A stretch of DNA of 64,000 nt from Glandiceps talaboti (Eukaryota; Hemichordata; Enteropneusta; Spengelidae). The notes beneath the pieces are model-generated. The model did not search any database. It saw nothing but the letters and a program-made list of their open reading frames with translations, and was not told the origin of the DNA. The position numbers and the translations under genes were made by a program. Below, in pieces: positions 9,901 to 21,300 of the stretch (within the stretch, counting starts at the first letter, position 1; every line of letters begins with the position of its first letter). The stretch spans positions 1,233,501 through 1,297,500 of the forward strand of contig NC_135551.1 in assembly GCF_964340395.1 (NCBI RefSeq), written 5' to 3'.

Positions 9901-11116
9901 TATCTTTTATACTTTTTTGTTCATTTAGATTCATTTGATTCATTTCACTACAAAAAGGGTAAAACATGTACATCTTACATATATAAAGTTTGGTTGTCGG
10001 CCAGGTGGACACGCACTCAATTAATTTCTCTTTCAAATACGTATACAATCAAATACGTATACAATTTTACGTAGATCATAGTAGATCATAGCTGTAGTAT
10101 TTATACATATACTATATCGTCCAAACGACAAGGAACTTTGCTTTGGTAGTTAACATACCATTGCTTCAGCTTTAGACTTTGAAAACGTGTGAATGTGTTA
10201 TTCTAGATCTGGTCAAGATGGCGCGAAGCATATTATGACAAACCCGAAAATATTTGCAATTGTGTACAGATCTGTGACGTGTATGAACTCGAAACTAGTG
10301 GAAGTAGTTGACATATACATATAGTATCATTGAGAGTTATTGAATGAGATCTTGTGGAGTCTTGGTCGTTAGGCCTTTAATAGGCTCACTGAATGCGGTA
10401 GTTGGGTTCTCAAGTTGATCTTGGATTCCAGTCATTGAAATGGGTACAACGAAAAATCCTGTAAAATCCTAACGATTACTGGTCATTTACCTTCTATCAA
10501 AGATATCCAGACAAGCACTTAAGCACAATATAAATACATCTCTGCTTAGGAGGATGGGCAAGGGGGTCCCCCGGTACAATTTAAGGGGGAAAAATAAGTA
10601 ACGAATAACGAACTACGAAGACAGAATTTCAATTTTTACATTTACATGAAAAAAATACAATTTACCAATTATGGTGAAAATAAAATGAAGTTTACACTTT
10701 ACAAATTATAAGTGGAAAGTTGGTGGAAGGGCATTCTAATTTGATAAGTGTAGGAGTTTACTGATATTGTAACTCATGACAAATATATAAATGATGGGAT
10801 AACTAGTCAGTTTATCCTTGCATTATTGATACAATGTTTTGAGTGATCGTCTGTTGAAATTGTTTTTATGAGGGGAGATATAGGCAATTATATTAACAGG
10901 AGGTAGAATAATAAACGAAGTGACGAGGGATCGGAGCGAGCGGGAGGGCGATACCCCTCCCGGCCTCGAAAGGTTTTTGAAATTTTGGAAGAACCAAAAG
11001 TATGCGCGATGGTGCTATATTGATTTGCCAGCTGATTTAAAATACGTAGTTATGACCACAATAAAAGTATTGCTTATTAAATCGATAAAACAGAAAAATG
11101 TGATTGTATTATCATA
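9901..11116. other. No gene recognised; AT-rich with G/C-run palindromes
   Basis: I see no exon or RNA gene. Short G/C palindromes occur near 10,565 (GGGGGTCCCCC). A G-rich phrase lies at 10,920-10,975 (cgagggatcggagcgagcg and following). Confidence 0.5.
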
Positions 11117-11143
11117 GACCCACACGAAATTTCGTGTAGGGTC
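11117..11143. other. 27-bp near-perfect palindrome
   Basis: The core CACGAAATTTCGTG is a perfect 14-bp palindrome, flanked by GACCC on the left and GGGTC on the right with a one-base offset. It could form a strong hairpin or cruciform. It may be the terminal hairpin of another Helitron-like copy, but no partner copy is in the window. Confidence 0.6.
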
Positions 11144-12109
11144 AATGGTATTGCATAGTACATGTGTATTTTGTATGCCTTACCACTCATATCAGTATCG
11201 AAACAGAAAACTGCATATATATGCACATATTTGGAACAGGTGGCCCCCCGGGGGGGTGTCAGATATGAAATAATGATGCGCAACCCAGTGTTAAACGATT
11301 TCCCATTAAAACCACATTGAGCTGTACAATATTAATACATGTACAGTTACTGAAATTTAACTAGCAATTTACAGTCTACCATATTTGGAACGACATCCAT
11401 CCTCCTTTTTAGTAAAACTTTGCAAAACTTATAACATTAAATGTCTGCATCATGATCCCATGACATGCCGACGATTAGATTAATAACATGAATACTCTAT
11501 TTCCACTAATTAAAGGTTAATAAACAACTGAAACTATAAAAACAATTGAGTAAACAACAAAATAAATTTGAGCAGACGTGGAAATGAGGAGCAAAAATAG
11601 TCGAAAAAAACCCCAATTAATCGAGTTTGACCTCACCCGACGAAGAAAATTAGACAATATATACAAATGTACAGCAAGATGTCATCTATTATTGGCTTAG
11701 GAGGTACTTCTTGAAGTCTGTTTTACACTTATTCCGACAACAGGTATCTATTTTATATATGAAGGATTTGAATTGCAAATTTTAGCACCAGTAAATTTTG
11801 TGCAGAATTGACCAAAACTATTTTTTGTATTTGGTGAAGTAAACATCATTTCGTTCTTGTTGCTCAGTGTCATGAGAATGACTAAATTTGGAGAGAAAAA
11901 TTGAAAAGTGTGGTAGAACCATTACTTTGGGCACAACAATTCCTATTTGATAATCCCATTCAAGTTGCTTAAATTTGTTTCTTTCCTTTCCACAACTTTG
12001 CGCTTTGGGCTTGGATTCGATTCCCCAAAAAGCACATTGTATCAAGACACTTGTAGAATTCTCACCACTGAGCTATTTTTTTTGCACGATTCTGGGTATA
12101 CGCACACAG
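11144..12109. other. No gene recognised
   Basis: Ordinary AT-rich sequence with one C/G palindrome at about 11,242-11,258 (GGCCCCCCGGGGGGG). The overlapping short open frames around 11,820-12,157 show no family features. Confidence 0.5.
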
Positions 12110-12790
12110 TGCATTGCCTCTGTGTATGCTAGTATTTGGGACTGTCGCGGTTTATAGTGTTGCTTTGTGTATGCTAGTATTTGGGACTGTCGCGGTTTAT
12201 AGTGTTGCTCTGTGTATGCTAGTATTTGGGACTGTCGCGGTTTATAGTGTTGCTTTGTGTCACGTTTTATAGTGTTGCTTTGTGTATGCTAGTATTTGGG
12301 ACTGTCGTGGTTTATAGTGTTGCTCTGTGTATGCTAGTATTTGGGACTGTCGCGGTTTATAGTGTTGCTTTGTGTATGCTAGTATTTGGGACTGTCGTGG
12401 TTTATAGTGTTGCTCTGTGTATGCTAGTATTTGGGACTGTCGCGGTTTATAGTGTTGCTCTGTGTATGCTAGTATTTGGGACTGTCGCGGTTTATAGTGT
12501 TGCTTTGTGTATGCTAATATTTGGGACTGTCGCGGTTTATAGTGTTGCTCTGTGTATGCTAGTATTTGGGACTGTCGCGGTTTATAGTGTTGCTTTGTGT
12601 ATGCTAGTATTTGGGACTGTCACGTTTTATAGTGTTGCTCTGTGTATGCTAATATTTGGGACTGTCGCGGTTTATAGTGTTGCTTTGTGTATGCTAGTAT
12701 TTGGGACTGTCGCGGTTTATAGTGTTGCTCTGTGTATGCTAGTATTTGGGACTGTCGCGGTTTATAGTGTGAGTGTTGCTTTGTGTCACG
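12110..12790 (+). repeat. 45-bp minisatellite, about 15 units
   Basis: The unit starts ATGCTAGTATTTGGGACTGT and runs through the block CGCGGTTTATAGTGTTGCT. Starts fall at 12,126, 12,171, 12,216 and then every 45 bp from 12,286 to 12,736. A partial 25-bp unit sits between 12,261 and 12,285, and a 3-bp insertion near 12,770 ends the array. Two sub-types (GCTCTG and GCTTTG) tend to alternate, hinting at a 90-bp dimer. Because 45 is a multiple of three, a 219-codon frame runs through. The 25-bp partial unit breaks that frame, which argues against coding. Confidence 0.95.
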
Positions 12791-13429
12791 TTTTTAGACT
12801 TCCAATCATTGTCTTTATTTCTTTTGTTGAATCCTTCAAATATGATGGTACAATTACGGTACAGTTTTATGTATTTTTCTTTTAAGTGTACGAAAAGTTG
12901 TGCTTTTTACGGATTACAGACAAAATAAACAGTTGATTAACGCAGTACACCGACCATTCAATTACGATTTTACTACGTTTTACAATTTACGAAAATTGAA
13001 ATGGCCCGATTACAAAGTACGAAAATAGCCCGGCTAAAATGGTCAAAGTAATACTCTTATCTTTGAAAATACAACAATTTTCAATTAGATTGTTGCCTGG
13101 TACAAACTCCTCTATATGCAAACATGCAATAAGTGAAACCTAGTGACATGGCCATTGATAGCAGTCTGTTGCTTTGCTAAGGAAGGGGGTGATGACTATG
13201 ATATATAATTTAAATACCTCACTATGGTTAAAATGTTAAATTGCATACAGAGGAGTTTGTACGGAATTCTGGGTCAATGCCCGGCATTTAGTTATCTTTT
13301 AGTGTAGAGCGTATATTGCTACATTTGTACTTAGCTGGATTCGTGTGATATTTTCTTGGAAAAACAACCAACTGTGCAATAACACGTGTCCCTGTGGGTT
13401 TGTTGGGTTCTTGGTCGTGACGTTCTAAG

Positions 13430-13700
13430 ATTCGTCTCATGAGGATTCTTGGTCGTAGACCTCTCATGACGATTCTTGGTCGTAGACCTCTCATGAGGAT
13501 TCTTGGTCGTAGACCTCATATTAATTGAATATGATAGGCCGAGTTGCTTGTTTGTGGATAGACCCATTGAATGGGGTGCATCGGGTTCTTGGTCATTTAT
13601 GTCAGACTCATCGAACGGCTTCACAGTGCACAGTTGCTTGTTTGTGGATCCCAGAATCATTGAATTGGATGTGCTAGGTTCTTGGCCATCTATCTAAGGA
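13430..13700. repeat. 27-bp tandem repeat plus a 110-bp imperfect duplication
   Basis: GATTCTTGGTCGTAGACCTC with a short tail starts at 13,444, 13,471 and 13,498. It is followed by two diverged copies of a longer block, both starting GTTGCTTGTTTGTGGAT (about 13,541 and 13,632) and ending in GGTTCTTGG-CAT. The stretch 12,791-13,429 before it holds nothing I recognise. Confidence 0.7.
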
Positions 13701-13777
13701 ATGAATATAATTAACTGGGGGCAGGGGGGGGGGGCGTCGAGGAGAAAATGGGGAGGCACGAAACACATTTGGGGTAC

Positions 13778-14329
13778 GAAGGGGCGACCTTGAAAATCGT
13801 GATGGTCTGAAGGGAGGGGGGGGGGGGGGGTTCCGCGTAATATTTTGCTCATGATTTGAACCAAATTTAACCCCAAGAGAAATTATTTACCAAGTACATT
13901 TCTTAAACCTATATTGGGTGACTGCCAGAGAATGGTGATATTGTCTCTTGAGGGTACTGTAGACAAGTATTCTATGGCTGTCAATAGTGTGTATGGTCCG
14001 AAATGGTATGTGTCGTCATTTTCAAAAGAGTGTTCACCGTGGAAGGGGATACCCCCACACACCGTGTAATTGTATAATTATATAAAAATCTCAGTACCCG
14101 GGGGGGGGGGGGGGGCTATAAAATGTTTGGTTCATTCTTGGGTTCACAGAATGAGGTTACTTGCTAAATCAGGTTCTTGGGCTTGGAAGTCAAATAAGAG
14201 CACTTTTAGAATGAAGATTTGCTTGATTGGAGTATAAAATAAAAGAGAAAGAAATTAAAGAGAAACAGCGATTTGTGGTTTTGTATGTGTTGACATCAAA
14301 AGTAAGAATGCACACTATATGGATGAATG
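13778..14329 (+). repeat. Higher-order satellite spacer, copy 1 (two G runs)
   Basis: The block starts GAAGGGGCGACCTTGAAAAT and contains a 15-G run at 13,816-13,830 and a 16-G run at 14,100-14,115. It ends GGATGAA just before the 48-bp array. The same roughly 555-bp block recurs at 15,636 and 17,768 with very few substitutions, the chief difference being the length of the G runs. Short open frames in it carry poly-proline from the G runs and are not genes. Confidence 0.9.
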
Positions 14330-15635
14330 TATGGTTGGTAGTCTTGATGTGAAGAAATAACATGTACCTATGTAATGTATGGTTGGTAGTCTTGGTGTGA
14401 AGAAATAACATGTACCTATGTAATGTATGGTTGGTAGTATTAGTGTGAAGAAATAACATGTACCTATGTAATGTATGGTTGGTAGTCTTGGTGTGAAGAA
14501 ATAACATGTCCCTATGTAATGTAATGTATGGTTGGTAGTCTATAGTGTGAAGAAATAACATGTACCTATAAAATGTAATGTATGGTTGGTAGTCTTGGTG
14601 TGAAGAAATAACATGTACCTATGTAATGTATGGTTGGTAGTCTTGGTGTGAAGAAATAACATGTACCTATGTAATGTATGGTTGGTAGTCTTGGTGTGAA
14701 GAAATAACATGTACCTATGTAATGTATGGTTGGTAGTCTTGGTGTGAAGAAATAACATGTACCTATGTAATGTATGGTTGGTAGTCTTAGTGTGAAGAAA
14801 TAACATGTACCTATGTAATGTATGGTTGGTAGTCTTGGTGTGAAGAAATAACATGTACCTATGTAATGTAATGTAATGTATGGTTGGTAGTCTTGGTGTG
14901 AAGAAATAACATGTACCTATGTAATGTATGGTTGGTAGTCTTAGTGTGAAGAAATAACATGTACCTATGTAATGTAATGTATGGTTGGTAGTCTTGGTGT
15001 GAAGAAATAACATGTACCTATGTAATGTATGGTTGGTAGTATTAGTGTGAAGAAATAACATGTACCTATGTAATGTATGGTTGGTAGTCTTGGTGTGAAG
15101 AAATAACATGTACCTATGTAATGTATGGTTGGTAGTATTAGTGTGAAAAAATAACATGTACCTATGTAATGTAATGTAATGTATGGTTGGTAGTCTTGGT
15201 GTGAAGAAATAACATGTACCTATGTAATGTATGGTTGGTAGTCTTGGTGTGAAGAAATAACATGTACCTATGTAATGTATGGTTGGTAGTCTTGGTGTGA
15301 AGAAATAACATGTACCTATGTAATGTATGGTTGGTAGTATTAGTGTGAAGAAATAACATGTACCTATGTAATGTAATGTATGGTTGGTAGTCTTAGTGTG
15401 AAGAAATAACATGTACCTATGTAATGTAATGTAATGTATGGTTGGTAGTCTTGGTGTGAAGAAATAACATGTACCTATGTAATGTATGGTTGGTAGTATT
15501 AGTGTGAAGAAATAACATGTACCTATGTAATGTAATGTATGGTTGGTAGTCTTAGTGTGAAGAAATAACATGTACCTATGTAATGTAATGTAATGTATGG
15601 TTGGTAGTCTTGGTGTGAAGAAATAACACGTACCT
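14330..15635 (+). repeat. 48/53-bp satellite array 1
   Basis: The basic 48-bp unit starts TATGGTTGGTAGTCTTGGTG and ends CATGTACCTATGTAATG. Units of 53 and 58 bp carry one or two extra TAATG pentamers. Marker variants (TTAGTGTG for TTGGTGTG, TGTCCCTATG, AAAATG) recur in blocks. There are about 27 units. The minus strand lacks stop codons in two frames, giving a meaningless 394-codon open frame. Confidence 0.95.
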
Positions 15636-16200
15636 GAAGGGGCGACCTTGAAAATCGTGATGGTCTGAAGGGAGGGGGGGGGGGGGGGGGTTCCGCGTAA
15701 TATTTTGCTCATGATTTGAACCAAATATTAACCCCAAGAGAAATCATTTACCAAGTACATTTCTTAAACCTATATTGGGTGACTGCCAGAGAATGGTGAT
15801 ATTGTCTCTTGAGGGTACTGTAGACAAGTATTCTATGGCTGTCAATAGTGTGTATGGTCCGAAATGGTATGTGTCGTCATTTTCAAAAGAGTGTTCACCG
15901 TGGAAGGGGATACCCCCCACACCGTGTAATTGTATAATTATATAAAAATCTCAGTACCCGGCGGGGGGGGGGGGGGGGGGGGGGGGCTATAAAATGTTTT
16001 GGTTCATTCTTGGGTTCACAGAATGAGGTTACTTGCTAAATCAGGTTCTTGGGCTTGGATGTCAAATAAGAGCACTTTTAGAATGAAGATTTGCTTGATT
16101 GGAGTATAAAATAAAAGAGAAAGAAATTAAAGAGAAACAGCGATTTATGGTTTTGTATGTGTTGACATCAAAAGTAAGAATGCACACTATATGGATGAAT
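15636..16200 (+). repeat. Higher-order satellite spacer, copy 2
   Basis: Near-identical to the block at 13,778. Its G runs measure 17 (15,674-15,690) and 24 (15,963-15,986). It is preceded by the last satellite unit, in which CATGTACCTATG is replaced by CACGTACCTGAAGG. The same junction recurs before the third spacer, which shows that the spacer and array were duplicated together. Confidence 0.9.
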
Positions 16201-17767
16201 GTATGGTTGGTAGTCTTGATGTGAAGAAATAACGTACCTATGTAATGTATGGTTGGTAGTCTTGGTGTGAAGAAATAACATGTACCTATGTAATGTATGG
16301 TTGGTAGTATTAGTGTGAAGAAATAACATGTACCTATGTAATGTATGGTTGGTAGTCTTGGTGTGAAGAAATAACATGTCCCTATGTAATGTAATGTATG
16401 GTTGGTAGTCTATAGTGTGAAGAAATAACATGTACCTATGTAATGTAATGTATGGTTGGTAGTCTTGGTGTGAAGAAATAACATGTACCTATGTAATGTA
16501 TGGTTGGTAGTCTTGGTGTGAAGAAATAACATGTACCTATGTAATGTAATGTAATGTATGGTTGGTAGTCTTGGTGTGAAGAAATAACATGTACCTATGT
16601 AATGTATGGTTGGTAGTCTTGGTGTGAAGAAATAACATGTACCTATGTAATGTAATGTATGGTTGGTAGTCTTGGTGTGAAGAAATAACATGTACCTATG
16701 TAATGTATGGTTGGTAGTCTTGGTGTGAAGAAATAACATGTACCTATGTAATGTAATGTATGGTTGGTAGTCTTGGTGTGAAGAAATAACATGTACCTAT
16801 GTAATGTAATGTATGGTTGGTAGTCTTGGTGTGAAGAAATAACATGTACCTATGTAATGTAATGTATGGTTGGTAGTCTATAGTGTGAAGAAATAACATG
16901 TCCCTATGTAATGTAATGTATGGTTGGTAGTCTTGGTGTGAAGAAATAACATGTACCTATAAAATGTATGGTTGGTAGTCTTGGTGTGAAGAAATAACAT
17001 GTACCTATGTAATGTATGGTTGGTAGTCTTGGTGTGAAGAAATAACATGTACCTATGTAATGTAATGTATCGTTGGTAGTCTTAGTGTGAAGAAATAACA
17101 TGTACCTATAAAATGTAATGTATGGTTGGTAGTCTTGGTGTGAAGAAATAACATGTACCTATGTAATGTATGGTTGGTAGTCTTGGTGTGAAGAAATAAC
17201 ATGTACCTATGTAATGTATGGTTGGTAGTCTTGGTGTGAAGAAATAACATGTACCTATGTAATGTATGGTTGGTAGTCTTGGTGTGAAGAAATAACATGT
17301 CCCTATGTAATGTAATGTATGGTTGGTAGTCTATAGTGTGAAGAAATAACATGTACCTATAAAATGTAATGTATGGTTGGTAGTCTTGGTGTGAAGAAAT
17401 AACATGTACCTATGTAATGTATGGTTGGTAGTCTTGGTGTGAAGAAATAACATGTACCTATGTAATGTATGGTTGGTAGTCTTGGTGTGAAGAAATAACA
17501 TGTACCTATGTAATGTATGGTTGGTAGTCTTAGTGTGAAGAAATAACATGTACCTATGTAATGTAATGTAATGTATGGTTGGTAGTCTTGGTGTGAAGAA
17601 ATAACATGTACCTATGTAATGTATGGTTGGTAGTATTAGTGTGAAGAAATAACATGTACCTATGTAATGTAATGTATGGTTGGTAGTCTTAGTGTGAAGA
17701 AATAACATGTACCTATGTAATGTAATGTATGGTTGGTAGTCTTGGTGTGAAGAAATAACACGTACCT
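16201..17767 (+). repeat. 48/53-bp satellite array 2
   Basis: The same units as array 1, about 31 copies. The order of variant units at its start (TTGATGTG, then ATTAGTGTG, then TGTCCCTATG, then CTATAGTGTG) equals that at the start of arrays 1 and 3. This supports block duplication of spacer plus array. Confidence 0.95.
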
Positions 17768-18326
17768 GAAGGGGCGACCTTGAAAATCGTGATGGTCTGA
17801 AGGGAGGGGGGGGGGGGGGGGTTCCGCGTAATATTTTGCTCATGATTTGAACCAAATATTAACCCCAAGAGAAATCATTTACCAAGTACATTTCTTAAAC
17901 CTATATTGGGTGACTGCCAGAGAATGGTGATATTGTCTCTTGAGGGTACTGTAGACAAGTATTCTATGGCTGTCAATAGTGTGTATGGTCCGAAATGGTA
18001 TGTGTCGTCATTTTCAAAAGAGTGTTCACCGTGGAAGGGGATACCCCCCACACCGTGTAATTGTATAATTATATAAAAATCTCAGTACCCGGCGGGGGGG
18101 GGGGGGGGGGGGCTATAAAATGTTTTGGTTCATTCTTGGGTTCACAGAATGAGGTTACTTGCTAAATCAGGTTCTTGGGCTTGGATGTCAAATAAGAGCA
18201 CTTTTAGAATGAAGATTTGCTTGATTGGAGTATAAAATAAAAGAGAAAGAAATTAAAGAGAAACAGCGATTCATGGTTTTGTATGTGTTGACATCAAAAG
18301 TAAGAATGCACACTATATGGATGAAT
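17768..18326 (+). repeat. Higher-order satellite spacer, copy 3
   Basis: The third copy of the spacer, with G runs of 16 (17,806-17,821) and 19 (18,094-18,112). Spacer starts are 1,858 bp (copies 1-2) and 2,132 bp (copies 2-3) apart, so the higher-order unit varies through the number of 48-bp repeats. Confidence 0.9.
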
Positions 18327-21300
18327 GTATGGTTGGTAGTCTTGATGTGAAGAAATAACGTACCTATGTAATGTATGGTTGGTAGTCTTGGTGTGAAGAA
18401 ATAACATGTACCTATGTAATGTATGGTTGGTAGTATTAGTGTGAAGAAATAACATGTACCTATGTAATGTATGGTTGGTAGTCTTGGTGTGAAGAAATAA
18501 CATGTCCCTATGTAATGTAATGTATGGTTGGTAGTCTATAGTGTGAAGAAATAACATGTACCTATGTAATGTAATGTATGGTTGGTAGTCTTGGTGTGAA
18601 GAAATAACATGTACCTATGTAATGTATGGTTGGTAGTCTTGGTGTGAAGAAATAACATGTACCTATGTAATGTAATGTATGGTTGGTAGTCTTGGTGTGA
18701 AGAAATAACATGTACCTATGTAATGTATGGTTGGTAGTCTTGGTGTGAAGAAATAACATGTACCTATGTAATGTAATGTATGGTTGGTAGTCTTGGTGTG
18801 AAGAAATAACATGTACCTATGTAATGTAATGTATGGTTGGTAGTCTTGGTGTGAAGAAATAACATGTCCCTATGTAATGTAATGTATGGTTGGTAGTCTT
18901 GGTGTGAAGAAATAACATGTACCTATAAAATGTATGGTTGGTAGTCTTGGTGTGAAGAAATAACATGTACCTATGTAATGTATGGTTGGTAGTCTTGGTG
19001 TGAAGAAATAACATGTACCTATGTAATGTAATGTATCGTTGGTAGTCTTAGTGTGAAGAAATAACATGTACGTATGTAATGTAATGTATGGTTGGTAGTC
19101 TTGGTGTGAAAAAATAACATGTACCTATGTAATGTATGGTTGGTAGTCTTGGTGTGAAAAAAAACCATGTACCTATGTAATGTATGGTTGGTAGTCTTGG
19201 TGTGAAGAAATAACACGTACCTATATAATGTAATGTATGGTTGGTAGTCTTGGTGTGAAGAAATAACACGTACCTATGTAATGTAATGTATGGTTGGTAG
19301 TCTTGGTGTGAAGAAATAACATGTACCTATGTAATGTATGGTTGGTAGTCTTGGTGTGAAGAAATAACATGTACCTATGTAATGTATGGTTGGTAGTCTT
19401 GGTGTGAAGAAATAACATGTACCTATGTAATGTATGGCTGGTAGTCTTGGTGTGAAGAAATAACATGTACCTATGTAATGTATGGTTGGTAGTCTTGGTG
19501 TGAAGAAATAACATGTACCTATGTAATGTATGGTTGGTAGTCTTGGTGTGAAGAAATAACATGTACCTATGTAATGTATGGTTGGTAGTATTAGTGTGAA
19601 GAAATAATATGTACCTATGTAATGTATGGTTGGTAGTCTTGGTGTGAAGAAATAACATGTACCTATGTAATGTAATGTATCGTTGGTAGTCTTAGTGTGA
19701 AGAAATAACATGTACCTATGTAATGTAATGTATGGTTGGTAGTCTTGGTGTGAAAAAATAACATGTACCTATGTAATGTATGGTTGGTAGTCTTGGTGTG
19801 AAAAAATAACATGTACCTATGTAATGTATGGTTGGTAGTCTTGGTGTGAAGAAATAACACGTACCTATGTAATGTAATGTATGGTTGGTAGTCTTGGTGT
19901 GAAGAAATAACATGTACCTATGTAATGTATGGTTGGTAGTCTTGGTGTGAAGAAATAACATGTACCTATGTAATGTATGGTTGGTAGTCTTGGTGTGAAG
20001 AAATAACATGTACCTATGTAATGTATGGTTGGTAGTCTTGATGTGAAGAAATAACATGTACCTATGTAATGTATGGTTGGTAGTCTTGGTGTGAAGAAAT
20101 AACATGTACCTATGTAATGTATGGTTGGTAGTCTTGGTGTGAAGAAATAACATGTACCTATGTAATGTATGGTTGGTAGTCTTGGTGTGAAGAAATAACA
20201 TGTACCTATGTAATGTAATGTATGGTTGGTAGTCTTGGTGTGAAGAAATAACATGTACCTATGTAATGTAATGTATGGTTGGTAGTCTTGGTGCGAAGAA
20301 ATAACATGTACCTATGTAATGTATGGTTGGTAGTCTTGGTGTGAAGAAATAGCATGTACCTATGTAATGTAATGTAATGTATGGTTGGTAGTCTTGGTGT
20401 GAAGAAATAACACGTACCTATGTAATGTAATGTATGGTTGGTAGTCTTGGTGTGAAGAAATAACATGTACCTATGTAATGTAATGTATGGTTGGTAGTCT
20501 TGGTGTGAGGAAATGACATGTACCTATGTAATGTATGGTTGGTAGTCTTGGTGTGAAGAAATAACATGTACCTATGTAATGTAATGTATGGTTGGTAGTC
20601 TTGGTGTGAAGAAATAACATGTACCTATGTAATGTATGGTTGGTAGTATTAGTGTGAAGAAATAACATGTACCTATGTAATGTATGGTTGGTAGTATTAG
20701 TGTGAAGAAATAACATGTACCTATGTAATGTATGGTTGGTAGTCTTGGTGTGAAGAAATAACATGTACCTATGTAATGTATGGTTGGTAGTCTTGGTGTG
20801 AAGAAATAACACGTACCTATGTAATGTAATGTATGGTTGGTAGTCTTGGTGTGAGGAAATAACATGTACCTATGTAATGTAATGTATGGTTGGTAGTCTT
20901 GGTGTGAAGAAATAACATGTACCTATGTAATGTATGGTTGGTAGTATTAGTGTGAAGAAATAACATGTACCTATGTAATGTATGGTTGGTAGTCTTGGTG
21001 TGAAGAAATAACATGTCCCTATGTAATGTAATGTATGGTTGGTAGTCTATAGTGTGAAGAAATAACATGTCCCTATGTAATGTAATGTATGGTTGGTAGT
21101 CTTGGTGTGAAGAAATAACATGTACCTATGTAATGTAATGTATGGTTGGTAGTCTTGGTGTGAAGAAATAACATGTACCTATGTAATGTAATGTATGGTT
21201 GGTAGTCTTGGTGTGAAGAAATAACATGTACCTATAAAATGTATGGTTGGTAGTCTTGGTGTGAAGAAATAACATGTACCTATGTAATGTAATGTATGGT

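Noticed and set aside
13288-13697. Short overlapping frames around the 27-bp repeat as exons
   Set aside because: They follow the repeat units on both strands and show no family features.
14540-15724. 394-codon minus-strand frame with MLFLHTKTTNHTLHRY repeats
   Set aside because: It comes from the stop-free 48-bp unit. It switches phase at each 53-bp unit and runs into poly-proline from a G run.
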